The notes beneath the pieces are model-generated. The model did no database searches. It saw only the letters and a program-made list of their open reading frames with translations, and was not told the DNA's origin. 64,000 nucleotides of DNA from DATKAS01 sp963733765 (GTDB lineage Bacteria; Actinomycetota; Acidimicrobiia; Acidimicrobiales; DATKAS01): NCBI GenBank assembly GCA_963733765.1, contig CAVTEI010000003.1:1550001-1614000 (forward strand), in the 5' to 3' direction. A program made the position numbers and the translations under genes. Of the stretch, positions 42,141-51,028 are shown in pieces (within the stretch, counting starts at the first letter, position 1; every line of letters starts with the position of its first letter).

Positions 42141-43503
42141 CCACCGGAAGGCCGTCCGGGCGAACCGCGAGCGACCCCTGGGTGGCGATCCCCATCGCGC
42201 GCGCGGTCAGCTCGTCGACCTGACGCACCGTCACGGTCGGCCCCTGCCCTGTTGCGCTCGTGACCCGCTCTCCGGTCGGCCGTGGGCCGACGAAGACGGT
42301 CATCCCCGGGCCGATGAGATCGATGGTCGATACGCGGTCGCCCGCGCCCCGCACCCAGTGGTGGCCGATGCGGCCACGGAGGTCGATGTGCACCTCGTCG
42401 AGGGTGCTGCGGCGGCTTCCGTCCTCCTCGGCTGACCGCGAAAGGTTGTGCTCGACGATGGGTCGACGTTCCTGCTCGTAGCTGTCGAGCAGCGAGGCCG
42501 GCGCCCAATCCTTCAGCACCCACGCCAGCTTCCAACCGAGATCGAAGCCATCGGCGATCGCCGTGTTCATGCCGGTGCCCCCGCGGGGAGTGATGCGATG
42601 CGCCGCGTCGCCGACGAGGAAGACGTCGCCCGCGCGGAACTCGTCTGCGATCTGCGCCGCGAACGAGAACGGGGCGACACGGTCGATCTCGAGAGGCAGG
42701 CTCGCGACCCCGGCTGACCGAGTGATGAGGCGGCCGATCCGCTCGTCTGGATAGTCGGCGAGGGTTTCCGTTTGCGGCGACCACTCGAACCCGTAACGCC
42801 ACCGATCGTCGGTCCCCGAAGGGAGCGCAACCCCGGGCGCGTCAGGCGTCGTCACCGCGTACAGGAGGTACGCGTGGTCGCCGACGAGTTGCCACAGCGG
42901 GGCCCGGAACTCCACCGCGATGAGCTCGAACAGATGGTCTGGGCCGTGCATGGAGATGCCGACCGCGGTTCGAACCGGGCTGTGAGCCCCGTCCGCGGCG
43001 ACCACGTATCGGGCATCGATCGAGCTCACCGCGCCGTGCTGGTCCCGGACGGTCACACGCGTGGTGTCGGAGTCACTGCTGAGCCCGATCGCCTCCACGC
43101 CACGCTGCAACCGCGCCGTTGGAAGGGCGGCGAGGTGATCGAGCATGACCGCTTCGAGGTGGTCTTGAGGGACGCAGACGGGCGTGGTGGGGCTCAACAT
43201 CTCGCTCTGCTCGGTCGTGGGGAGCCCGATGTCGTGCGCGGTGCCCGACGACGCCTCGGCGAGCGTCCGGCACTCGAGGAGCCGCATCTCGACCGCGTTG
43301 CTGCCCGCTTGCACGGCCTCCTCGAGCCCCCATGAGCGGACGAGCTCCATCGTCCGGAGGCTGGCCAGCGTGGCGCGGGGGAGGGTCGAGGCATGGAGGC
43401 GTCGTTCGACGATCATGCAGTCGATGCCCTGTCGCGCCAGGGTGATCGCTGTCGTCAGGCCGGCCGGGCCGGCTCCGACGACAAGCACCGGGACTTCGTT
43501 CAT
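42073..43503 (-). CDS. FAD-dependent aromatic/polyketide monooxygenase
   Basis: A 476-residue class A flavoprotein monooxygenase (PHBH-like). MNEVPVLVVGAGPAGLTTAITLARQG is the FAD Rossmann motif. VVAADGAHSPVRTAVGI is the DG motif, and VFLVGDAAHRITPRGGTGMN the second FAD motif. The C-terminal thioredoxin-like part (VRPDGLPV) replaces the more usual VRPDGYVAWR and ends in a 68-base overlap with the acyl-CoA dehydrogenase, so the last 20 residues may not be authentic. ATG 43503 has GAGG upstream. It is divergent from a TetR gene with tandem operator-like repeats between them. Likely hydroxylates an aromatic compound. Confidence 0.82.
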   Translation of the reverse strand: MNEVPVLVVGAGPAGLTTAITLARQGIDCMIVERRLHASTLPRATLASLRTMELVRSWGLEEAVQAGSNAVEMRLLECRTLAEASSGTAHDIGLPTTEQSEMLSPTTPVCVPQDHLEAVMLDHLAALPTARLQRGVEAIGLSSDSDTTRVTVRDQHGAVSSIDARYVVAADGAHSPVRTAVGISMHGPDHLFELIAVEFRAPLWQLVGDHAYLLYAVTTPDAPGVALPSGTDDRWRYGFEWSPQTETLADYPDERIGRLITRSAGVASLPLEIDRVAPFSFAAQIADEFRAGDVFLVGDAAHRITPRGGTGMNTAIADGFDLGWKLAWVLKDWAPASLLDSYEQERRPIVEHNLSRSAEEDGSRRSTLDEVHIDLRGRIGHHWVRGAGDRVSTIDLIGPGMTVFVGPRPTGERVTSATGQGPTVTVRQVDELTARAMGIATQGSLAVRPDGLPVVTPATASRSPRAGSDSSPRRSA

Positions 43504-43528
43504 CACATCCTCGATCCACACGACGATC

Positions 43529-43563
43529 TGTAGTTAAATAGACACTGTGTAGTTTTAAAGACA
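43529..43563. promoter_or_regulatory. tandem TetR operator candidate
   Basis: Two 16-bp near-identical units, TGTAGTTAAATAGACA (43529-43544) and TGTAGTTTTAAAGACA (43548-43563), are spaced 19 bp start to start, and TGTC follows at 43567. Each unit is a rough palindrome (TGT ... ACA). They sit in the 87-base gap between divergent genes, an AT-rich island in GC-rich DNA, as expected for autoregulated TetR control of the monooxygenase. Confidence 0.7.
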
Positions 43564-43590
43564 GCCTGTCAAGTGAAATGGATGTGACCT

Positions 43591-44214
43591 ATGGCTACGC
43601 GGAAGTACGAGCAGCGGGTGCGAGCCGAGAGTGCCGACGAGACGCGCCGCCGCGTCCTCGACGCGGTTGCGCAACGGTTGAAGGACGCGCCGACCGAACC
43701 GCTGAGCCTGGATGTTGTCGCGCGGGACGCGCGAGTGGCCAGATCGACGATCTACCTCATCTTCGGCTCGCGTGCGGGCCTCTTCGACGCGTTCGCCGAC
43801 GATCTCATGGCCCGCACCGGGATGGCGGCCATCACCGAGGCTGTCGCGAGTCCAGACGTTCGTGAGCACCTACGAGGAGGGATCGCGGCGGGCGCCCGTA
43901 TGTACGCCGCTGACCGCGACATCTACCGCGTGCTGTTCGCCATGGATCAGCTCGACCCGCAGTCCGTGGGCGGTGCCGTGAGAAAGCATGAATCCGCGCG
44001 ACGTGGCGGCATGACGCACTTGGCGCGCCGACTCCGCGCGAGCGGCGTACTTCGTGACGATGTCTCCGCCAAGCAGGCCGAGCGCGTGCTCTGGGTGCTC
44101 GCGAGCTTCGAGGGCTTCGACTCGCTCTACACCGGGCTCGGGCTGCCGCTCGACGAGGTCATCGACGTGTTGGTCACTACTGCTGAACGGGCGGTGTGCC
44201 GGCCAGCGCAGTGA
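43591..44214 (+). CDS. TetR-family transcriptional regulator
   Basis: 207 residues. The N-terminal helix-turn-helix spans about residues 18-64 (RRRVLDAVAQRL, LSLDVVARDARVARSTIYLIFGSRAGLFDAF). An all-helical ligand-binding C-terminal domain follows. Divergent from the FAD monooxygenase with a tandem operator between, so it most likely represses that gene and itself until a small aromatic ligand binds. ATG 43591 is the first start before the HTH. It overlaps the convergent kinase-like gene by 38 bases. Confidence 0.88.
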   Translation: MATRKYEQRVRAESADETRRRVLDAVAQRLKDAPTEPLSLDVVARDARVARSTIYLIFGSRAGLFDAFADDLMARTGMAAITEAVASPDVREHLRGGIAAGARMYAADRDIYRVLFAMDQLDPQSVGGAVRKHESARRGGMTHLARRLRASGVLRDDVSAKQAERVLWVLASFEGFDSLYTGLGLPLDEVIDVLVTTAERAVCRPAQ

Positions 44215-45605
44215 TGCGGGCCCGTAGGTCGTCCAGCAGGGCCGGGTTCTCCTTGAGACCCGTCCGGGTGGCGCCGCTCAGGGCCCAGGGCTTCAGCCGG
44301 TCGAGGGCCGTCGCCAGGCCGGCCGGGCCGAGCGCCGCGATTGCCGCGGCCACGGCGCGCTCGGGTCCGACCTTGAGCGACGACGATGCCGTGAACTCGG
44401 CGACGTCGTTCGCGAGCAGCAGGTCCGATGCGGCGAGCTCGCTGAAACCGAAGTCGATCATCCAGACGCTTCCGTCGGTGGCGAGAAAGATGTTCGCGAG
44501 TCGCATGTCGCGATGTGCGATGCGGCGCTCGCGCATCATGACGACCTGGTGCCAGACCGCAGCGAGCACCGCGTCGGTGACGTCCGCTTCGTCGACGCGG
44601 TCGAGTGACTTCCCCTCGACGGCCTCATAGGCGAGCACGAACGAGTTGGGCTCGGCCGACGCGAACGCCGCGAGACGAGGCGTACGGATGCCGACGTCGC
44701 GCGGCAGCGAGGGCCACCATCGCCTCGTGCTCCACCGCGCGCCGCAGCGATGAGAACGGCCGCTCGTCTCCGAGCTCGCGCCGACCCACCATCCGGTACA
44801 GACGGAACATGAGATCGGCGCTGCGCTGGTCGTCACCGAGTGCCTTCACGAACAGCGCCTGACCGTCGGTGTCCTTGGCGAAGTACGGAGTCGAGCCCCG
44901 AGCGTCGAGACTTGCCTGGGTGAGCTCCGCGAGAGGCTTCCCGACTGCGGCGAGGCCGTCGGCGATCGCCTGGCCGGTCGGCCGCCGGGACGGTCCGCCG
45001 AAGACGACCACCACCAGCGCCCCGGCCAACCACCCGGACAACACGGCGCGGAGCGAGTCGAAGGAGACCTCCTCAGCCATGAAATGGACGAGGGCCAACG
45101 CGAGCACGAGCACCCAGCCGATTCGGCGAGCGCCGCGACTCAGCCATGGCGCCGCGGCGGTCAGCGCGGCAGTAACGGCCGCGATGCCGTAGGCGGTCGG
45201 GAAGCCGTCGGTGATGAACCCCACTCCGTCGTGGATATCGATGACCTGGGCGCCGGGCTCGGGATCGAACTGCTCGAGGACCGAGGCGAGTCCATTCGCC
45301 ACGATCGCGGCCGCCCCGACCGTCAGGAGGAGGCGCCAGCCGCCCTCTCGCGTGACGACGATCAGGCCGCCGATGAGCACGACGGCGGTGAGCAAGCGCG
45401 TGCCAACGACGATCGTTGTGATCATCCAGCTCGGCAACGCGTTCAGGCCCGTGAGCAGGTCCTCACCGAACTGGACGAGGGAGTCGCCGAACAGCCATTG
45501 CACGATGCCGAGGACGACGAGCACGGCGAACGCGATGATGAGCCGAAGGATGTCGGACGGGGAGCGCTGCACCTTCGGGATCGGCGCTTCGACGATCTGG
45601 GTCAC
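44177..45605 (-). CDS. polytopic membrane protein with C-terminal kinase-like domain, one apparent +1 frameshift
   Basis: 475 residues when repaired. Residues 1 to about 235 contain six or more transmembrane helices (LRLIIAFAVLVVLGIVQWLF, then ITTIVVGTRLLTAVVLIGGL and others). The C-terminal part is a kinase-like fold: GQALFVKALGDDQRS (ATP lysine), RIAHRDMRLANIFLATDG (catalytic loop HRDxxxxN) and VWMIDFGFSE (DFG-like). The parts are joined by removing one base of CCC on the coding strand (GGG at 44711-44713), giving HEAMVASLPRDVGIRTP. It resembles actinobacterial flippase-plus-kinase proteins with LpxK/Kdo/RIO-type kinases. Substrate unknown; lipid or sugar is plausible. GTG 45605 start. Confidence 0.75.
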
Positions 45606-45689
45606 GAGCGAGCAGGGTACGCACCTGGTTGACGCCGAAAGCGCACCCTGCACCGTTGTAGACATTTCGGTGAACTGCGAGGAGACCCC

Positions 45690-46469
45690 GTGCCCCATAC
45701 CCCGCCGACCCTCAGTGCCGAGCAGCTCACGGAGCTCCTTGGTCTGCTGAAGAAGGCTGACAGCGTCGAGCTCAAGCTCAGCCTGCCGGCGACAGACATT
45801 CGTCATTTGATGCGGACGCTCGAGGTCGATCCGCTGGACGCGCAGATGCGCCAGGTGGTCTTCTTCGACACACCCGATCTCGCGCTGCACGAGGCGGGCG
45901 TCGTTGTTCGGGGCCGCCGGGTCCAAGGAGTCGGCGACGACTCCACCGTGAAGCTGCGCCCGGTGGCGCCAGAGCACCTCTCGCCGACGCTCCGCAGCAG
46001 CCCGAGCTTCGGCGTCGAGGTCGACGCCATGCCGGGTGGGTTCGTCTGCTCGGGCTCGATGGTCAACGACATGGCCCCCACGGTGGTACGTGAGGTGCTC
46101 CTCGGCGACAAGCAGATCAAGAAGCTGTACACGAAGGAACAGCGTGCGTTCTACGAGGCGCATGCGCCGGACGGCCTCGACATGAATCATCTGTCGATGC
46201 TCGGTCCCATCACCGTGTTCAAGCTGAAGTGGAAGCCGAAGGACTTCGCTCGGCGCGTCGTCGGAGAGGTCTGGCAGTACCCCGACGGGTCGCGCATCCT
46301 CGAGCTCTCCACGAAGTGCGCGCCCTCCGAGATGTTTCAGGTCGCAGCGGAGAGTCGGGCGTTCCTCCACGCCAAGGGAATCGACACGGACGGCGAGCAA
46401 GCCACGAAGACCCGCGCCGCGCTCGAGTTCTTCTCGGCCGAGATCAGATCACAGGATCAATCGGTGTAG
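45690..46469 (+). CDS. CYTH-domain protein
   Basis: A 259-residue protein. SVELKLSLPATD is the ExExK-like start of CYTH (adenylate cyclase/thiamine-triphosphatase) domains. VVFFDTPDLALHEAGVVVRGRR and STVKLRP follow, as expected for the triphosphate tunnel, and TVFKLKWKPKD continues the barrel. CYTH proteins hydrolyse inorganic or nucleoside triphosphates or bind polyphosphate. GTG 45690 has GGAG upstream. It is divergent from the membrane kinase gene (84-base gap) and overlaps the amidase gene end by 26 bases. Confidence 0.72.
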   Translation: MPHTPPTLSAEQLTELLGLLKKADSVELKLSLPATDIRHLMRTLEVDPLDAQMRQVVFFDTPDLALHEAGVVVRGRRVQGVGDDSTVKLRPVAPEHLSPTLRSSPSFGVEVDAMPGGFVCSGSMVNDMAPTVVREVLLGDKQIKKLYTKEQRAFYEAHAPDGLDMNHLSMLGPITVFKLKWKPKDFARRVVGEVWQYPDGSRILELSTKCAPSEMFQVAAESRAFLHAKGIDTDGEQATKTRAALEFFSAEIRSQDQSV

Positions 46470-47841
46470 GCAGTCCGAGTGCTGCTTCGACGACTTCAGC
46501 GGCATCAAGCGCCTTGTCGTCGGCGAATCGGTCGCCAGTGAGCAGCACTCCCACTGGCACACCGTCGACGAGGCCGGCAGGCACGCATGCCGAGGGGAGG
46601 CCGAGCACGTTCGCGATCGTCACGCATCGCATCATCTCGATGGTGGCGAGTGCGTTTTCCGCGTCCCACCCGTGCTCGAACGGAAGCTGCGTCCACGTCG
46701 GCGTGAGCACGAGATCGGTGCTCGCGAACCACAAGGCCCACTCGCGCATGAGCGCCTGGCGCGCCATCAGGATCTGCGTGTAGCTCGCGAGGTCGTGGGC
46801 GGGCAGCGATTCGAGTACGGCTCCGAGGAACGCGTTCGCGGAGTCGCCCATGATCGGGGTGATCATCGGACTCATGAAGCGGATGTCTTCACCGATGAAG
46901 GCGAACCACGTAGCGATGGCGTCTTCGAACCGGGGCGGGCCGTCTTCCGTCACCTCATAGCCTGCGCCGGCGAGCGCATCGGCCGCGGCGCGCACGCGAT
47001 CGGCGACGCGCGGATCAGTCGATCCGCCCGGAGGACTCGCGAGCACCGCGACGCGCAGCGGCCGCGTTTCGTCGCGTAGGGACCCGATCGGGACAGGCAC
47101 GGAGTACGGATCGCGCGGGTCACGACCGGCGATGAGCTCGAACGCGAGACGGACGTCGGCGACGCGTCGGGCCATCGGTCCTTCGACCGGCATCAGCTGG
47201 AACGAAGCGGGTCCATCCGCTGCCGGGCCGAAGATGAAGCTCGGCACCATGCCCGCCGACGGCTTGAGGGAGGCGATGCCGCAGCAGCTCGCGGGGTTGC
47301 GCAACGAGCCGCCGATGTCGTTGCCGAGTCCCACGGGTGACATCCCCGACGCCAGCGCCGCGGCCTCGCCACCAGAGGAACCGCCGGCCGTCCGCATCGG
47401 GTCCCAAGGATTGCGGGTGAGGCCGTGGAGCGAGGAGTCGGTGTGCACCCGCAGCGCCATGTCGGGGCAGTTCGTACGACCGATCGGAATCGCGCCAGCC
47501 GCCATCATCCGTTCGACGATCGGGGCGTCCACCGGTGAGATCGCCTGAGCCAAGGCCGGCACTCCGTTGTCGGTCGCGCAGCCGGCGAGATCGATGTTCT
47601 GCTTCACGGTGAACGGGACGCCGTGCAGTGGCCCCAGTGGCTCTCCTGCGGCGAGCGCCGCGTCAGCGGTGCGGGCGGCGGTTCGCGCCTCGTCGCCGAG
47701 GACGCGTGTGATCGCGTTGAGGTGCGGGTTGACCTCCGCGATGCGCGCGAGATGCGCGTCGATCACCTCAGCCGAGGATGCTTCCTTGCCCGCGATGATC
47801 GCCGCCAGCTCGGCGGGTCCTTGCTTCCAGAGCTCGGTCAT
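46444..47841 (-). CDS. amidase-signature family amidohydrolase
   Basis: A 465-residue amidase. The Ser-Ser-Lys triad is visible: Lys in GVPFTVKQNIDLAG, the cis-Ser in TAGGSSGGEAAALASG and the nucleophile Ser in NDIGGSLRNPASCCG. It hydrolyses an amide of unknown identity. It lacks neighbouring GatB/GatC genes and the sequence resembles stand-alone amidases, so a GatA role is unlikely. ATG 47841 is chosen because the helical start MTELWKQGPAELAAI follows; an upstream in-frame ATG at 47889 is less likely. Confidence 0.88.
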   Translation of the reverse strand: MTELWKQGPAELAAIIAGKEASSAEVIDAHLARIAEVNPHLNAITRVLGDEARTAARTADAALAAGEPLGPLHGVPFTVKQNIDLAGCATDNGVPALAQAISPVDAPIVERMMAAGAIPIGRTNCPDMALRVHTDSSLHGLTRNPWDPMRTAGGSSGGEAAALASGMSPVGLGNDIGGSLRNPASCCGIASLKPSAGMVPSFIFGPAADGPASFQLMPVEGPMARRVADVRLAFELIAGRDPRDPYSVPVPIGSLRDETRPLRVAVLASPPGGSTDPRVADRVRAAADALAGAGYEVTEDGPPRFEDAIATWFAFIGEDIRFMSPMITPIMGDSANAFLGAVLESLPAHDLASYTQILMARQALMREWALWFASTDLVLTPTWTQLPFEHGWDAENALATIEMMRCVTIANVLGLPSACVPAGLVDGVPVGVLLTGDRFADDKALDAAEVVEAALGLPTPIDPVI

Positions 47842-47875
47842 GACGGCGACCCTAGAACCGTCGACGGGAGGCTGC

Positions 47876-49459
47876 TCAGACGACGGCAACGCTCGTGATC
47901 GGGGCGACGGGCGGGGTCGCGCCGAGCGATCCGACGAACCCGAGATCGCTGAACGTGAAGATGCCGCCGTCGGATCCGACCATCAGGTAGCCGTTGCCGT
48001 ACCGCACCATGCCCACGACCGGACGGTTGAGACGCGTCGCGCCCATCGATCCGCGGAAGACCGCGTCGCCAAACGTGAAGATGCCGCCGTCGGACGCGAC
48101 GAGCCAGTAACCGTTGCCGGTCGCGGTCGGCACGAGGCCGCGCACGGGTGCGTTCAGCCGCGTCGCGCCCATCGAGCCACGGAAGGCCGCGTCGCCGAAG
48201 GTGAAGATGCCGCCGTCGGAAGCGACCATGTAGTAGCCGCGACCCGACGGCGTGACGATGCCACCGAGGACCGGACCGTTCAGAGCGGTCGTGGTCATAT
48301 CACCCGCCGACGGTGCGTCGCCGAAGCTCACCGCACGGCCGCGGCTCGAGAAGACCACGTACCCCTTGCCGGTCGGCGTCGCGGCGAGGCCGGTGACGAA
48401 CTCTCCCGGGATGAGCGTCCCGCCCGCCACCGAGCCGAGCGCGGGGGCACTTCCGAAGTTGAAGACCCGACCGGTGGTGGTCACGACCCAATAGCCCTTG
48501 TCGTCGGGGGTTGTCGCCATCCCGACCGCCGCGCCGTCGACCTGCCCCGCCGGATCACCGAAACCGGCGGCGGCGCCGAACGGATACACCTTGCCGTCGG
48601 CGCCGAGCATCCAATATCCCGCGTCGGTGGGGTTTGGCGCGGGGGTGGGCGGCGACGGTGGGGGAGGCGGCGGTGACGTGCCGATCAGGCTCTGGATCCA
48701 GGCCACGTTGGCTGACACCTGCGAGAAGCCCGCGGGCGTCTGGTTGCACGGATCGCTGCCGTAGCTCACGACGCCGGCGACGCGCGTGATCCCACGCGTG
48801 TCGGCGACGAGCAACGGACCACCGCTGTCACCGGGGCACGGCCCGACAGTGCTGTTGCCGGCGCAGATGTGGTTCTCGCTCAAGAACGAGGCGAGGACCG
48901 CCACGCAGACGCTGTCGGCGAGCAGCGGGACAGGGGCGACGCGGAGGTCCGCGACGCCGGCGCTGCCGTTCGGTGTGTCCGCCCCCCATCCGGCAACCAC
49001 CCCGGTTGTCACTCCGGTGTAGGCGGGTTCGACGTCCGCGGTCATGAGCGGAGCCGCGGGCTGCGGCATCGGTGCGGTGAGGCGAAGCAGCGCGAGGTCG
49101 TTGCGGCGGGCGGCGCGGTCGAACGCGGGATGGATGACGATCTCGAGCACCGCGATGACGGTGCCGGTCTGCGTCCGGAGGTCGGCTCGGCCTCCGACGA
49201 CCTCGATCGTGCCCGGCTGGCTTCGGTAGCCGATTGCGCAGTGCGCAGCCGTCAGGATCCACTCAGCGGCGACGACGGTGCCACCGCAGAACTGGTCGTT
49301 GAACCGGCGGTCGACGAGGGCCACGACCGAAGGCGCCACGGACGAGGGAACCGGGATCCCACCCATGATTGCTCCGGCGGGGACGGGGGTGAGCACGCTC
49401 TGGGCGCAGAGGGGCAGGATGAGGGCGGCGACGAGCGCGAGCGCTCGAATTCGAGACAT
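47876..49459 (-). CDS. secreted trypsin-like serine protease with C-terminal GYW repeat domain
   Basis: 527 residues. A Sec signal peptide covers about residues 1-30 (RALALVAALILPLCAQSVL). The S1 peptidase domain spans about 33-255 with LTAAHCAIG (His), RRNDLALLRL (Asp) and GPCPGDSGGPLLV (Ser). A PPPPPPSPPTPAP linker follows, and residues 280-527 form six or more repeats of about 40-42 residues of the type GYWLVASDGGIFTFGDA, which probably fold as a beta-propeller. I know this repeat from many exported proteins of Acidimicrobiia. The protein is secreted or wall-attached; the substrate is unknown. Confidence 0.88.
   Translation of the reverse strand: MSRIRALALVAALILPLCAQSVLTPVPAGAIMGGIPVPSSVAPSVVALVDRRFNDQFCGGTVVAAEWILTAAHCAIGYRSQPGTIEVVGGRADLRTQTGTVIAVLEIVIHPAFDRAARRNDLALLRLTAPMPQPAAPLMTADVEPAYTGVTTGVVAGWGADTPNGSAGVADLRVAPVPLLADSVCVAVLASFLSENHICAGNSTVGPCPGDSGGPLLVADTRGITRVAGVVSYGSDPCNQTPAGFSQVSANVAWIQSLIGTSPPPPPPSPPTPAPNPTDAGYWMLGADGKVYPFGAAAGFGDPAGQVDGAAVGMATTPDDKGYWVVTTTGRVFNFGSAPALGSVAGGTLIPGEFVTGLAATPTGKGYVVFSSRGRAVSFGDAPSAGDMTTTALNGPVLGGIVTPSGRGYYMVASDGGIFTFGDAAFRGSMGATRLNAPVRGLVPTATGNGYWLVASDGGIFTFGDAVFRGSMGATRLNRPVVGMVRYGNGYLMVGSDGGIFTFSDLGFVGSLGATPPVAPITSVAVV
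47890..48640 (-). repeat. DNA region encoding GYW/GGIFTFGDA repeats
   Basis: The 3' half of the protease gene codes for tandem 40-42-residue units. Two units share the exact sequence SDGGIFTFGDA followed by FRGSMGATRLN, and the corresponding DNA around 48050-48080 and 48175-48205 is nearly identical (AAGATGCCGCCGTCGGA core). Other units are more diverged. Confidence 0.75.
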
Positions 49460-49508
49460 TGCCGCCCATGCTGCCAGTGCGCCGACACGGGGTGGTACCG
49501 CCTCCCCG

Positions 49509-49535
49509 AATTGTTACTATCTAGGTAGTGCAATT
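49509..49535. promoter_or_regulatory. operator candidate upstream of sufB
   Basis: AATTG (49509-49513) and CAATT (49531-49535) bracket ACTATCTAGGTAGT (49516-49529), together an extended inverted repeat with one base of asymmetry. It overlaps a -10-like TACTAT at 49515-49520, so binding would block RNA polymerase. This is a plausible site for an Fe-S sensing repressor such as SufR; no sufR gene lies in this window. Confidence 0.6.
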
Positions 49536-49571
49536 TCCGATGTCCGCGCACCCCGATGGGAGTGATCCACG

Positions 49572-50972
49572 ATGGCGGTGACCGACCTCGATCTCGGTCG
49601 TTACAAGCTCGGCTGGGCCGACGAGGAGGAGTACGTCTTCCGGCCCGAGAAGGGCCTCAACACCGACGTCGTGCGGGACATGTCGTGGTGGAAGGGCGAG
49701 CCCGACTGGATGGAGAAGTTCCGTCTGAAGTCGCTCCGCACCTTCGAGCGCAAGCCGATGCTGCCGTGGTTCGCGGTCAACATGCCGGACCTCGACTTCG
49801 ACGACATCTACTACTACATCAAGCCCACCCAGGGGCAGGTCGACGAGTGGGACGACCTTCCCGAGCAGATGAAGGCGACCTACGAGAAGCTCGGCATCCC
49901 CGAGGCCGAGCGGAAGTACCTCGCCGGCGTCACCGCTCAGTACGAGTCAGAAGTCGTCTACCACCGCAACCGCGACGAGCTCGCGGCGCAGGGCATCCTC
50001 TTCTGTGACATGGACACGGCGGTGCGCGAGTACCCCGATGTCGTGAAGCGCTACCTCGGCACGGTCATCCCGCCGGGCGACAACAAGTTCTCCGCGCTCA
50101 ACTCCGCGGTGTGGTCGGGTGGCTCGTTCATCTACGTGCCGCCGGGCGTCGAGTGCGAGATGCCGCTGCAGGCCTACTTCCGCATCAACAGTGAGAACGC
50201 CGGGCAGTTCGAGCGCACGCTGATCATCGCCGACGAGGGTGCCAAGGTGCACTACATCGAGGGGTGCTCGGCGCCCGTATACACGTCCGACTCGCTGCAC
50301 TCTGCCGTCGTCGAGATCATCGTCGGACCGAGTGCACGCGTCACGTACACCACGATCCAAAACTGGTCGCCGAACGTGTACAACCTGGTGACCAAGCGGG
50401 CCCGGGTCGAAGCCGAGGGCCACATGGAGTGGATCGACGGCAACATCGGCAGCCGCCTCACGATGAAGTACCCGTCGGTGTACATGGTGGGTCCGAAGGC
50501 ATCGGGAGAGGTGCTGTCCGTCGCCTACGCCGGGCCGGGCCAGCACCAGGATGCCGGCGCCAAGATGGTGCACGCCGCGCCCGAGACGACGTCGAAGATC
50601 GTGTCGAAGTCGATCTCGAAGGACGGCGGCATCACGACGTACCGCGGTCTCGTCCACATCGACGAGGGTGCCTACGGGTGCAAGAGCCACGTGCAGTGCG
50701 ATGCGCTGATCCTCGACGAGCAGTCCGTGAGCCGCACGTTCCCCTACATGGAGGTGGGGGAGCGCGACGCCGAGGTCGGACACGAGGCCACGGTGTCAAA
50801 GGTCGCGGACGAGCAGCTGTTCTACCTCATGAGCCGCGGCCTCTCGCAGGAACAGGCGATGGGCATGATCGTGAACGGGTTCATCGAGCCCGTGACGCGC
50901 ACGCTCCCGATGGAGTACGCCGTGGAGTGGAGCCGCCTCATCGAGCTGCAGATGGACGGCAGCGTCGGCTAG
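49572..50972 (+). CDS. sufB: Fe-S cluster assembly scaffold protein SufB
   Basis: A 466-residue SufB, scaffold of the SufBCD complex where Fe-S clusters are built. The C-terminal beta-helix core has GAYGCKSHVQCDALILDEQS with the sulfur-accepting Cys, and EVGHEATVSKVADEQLFYLMSRGL with the conserved Glu. The N-terminal FRPEKGLNTDVVRDMSWWKGEPDWM region is typical. First gene of a five-gene forward operon (sufB, small membrane-opposed gene, Cys-rich small protein, sufD, Rieske, sufC). Confidence 0.97.
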   Translation: MAVTDLDLGRYKLGWADEEEYVFRPEKGLNTDVVRDMSWWKGEPDWMEKFRLKSLRTFERKPMLPWFAVNMPDLDFDDIYYYIKPTQGQVDEWDDLPEQMKATYEKLGIPEAERKYLAGVTAQYESEVVYHRNRDELAAQGILFCDMDTAVREYPDVVKRYLGTVIPPGDNKFSALNSAVWSGGSFIYVPPGVECEMPLQAYFRINSENAGQFERTLIIADEGAKVHYIEGCSAPVYTSDSLHSAVVEIIVGPSARVTYTTIQNWSPNVYNLVTKRARVEAEGHMEWIDGNIGSRLTMKYPSVYMVGPKASGEVLSVAYAGPGQHQDAGAKMVHAAPETTSKIVSKSISKDGGITTYRGLVHIDEGAYGCKSHVQCDALILDEQSVSRTFPYMEVGERDAEVGHEATVSKVADEQLFYLMSRGLSQEQAMGMIVNGFIEPVTRTLPMEYAVEWSRLIELQMDGSVG

Positions 50973-51028
50973 CGCTTCAAGGCCGGCGCTTCAAGGCCGG
51001 CGCTTCAAGGCCGGCGCTTCAAGGCTGG
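50973..51028. repeat. four 14-bp tandem repeats after sufB
   Basis: The unit CGCTTCAAGGCCGG occurs three times exactly (50973-50986, 50987-51000, 51001-51014) and a fourth time with one change (CGCTTCAAGGCTGG, 51015-51028). It begins right after the sufB stop codon and reaches the last codons of the convergent membrane-protein gene. Each unit contains GGCC, so the array could fold into hairpins. Confidence 0.9.

Noticed and set aside
50973..51028. The four-copy repeat as a CRISPR array
   Set aside because: Units are 14 bases, directly adjacent without spacers, and no cas genes are present.
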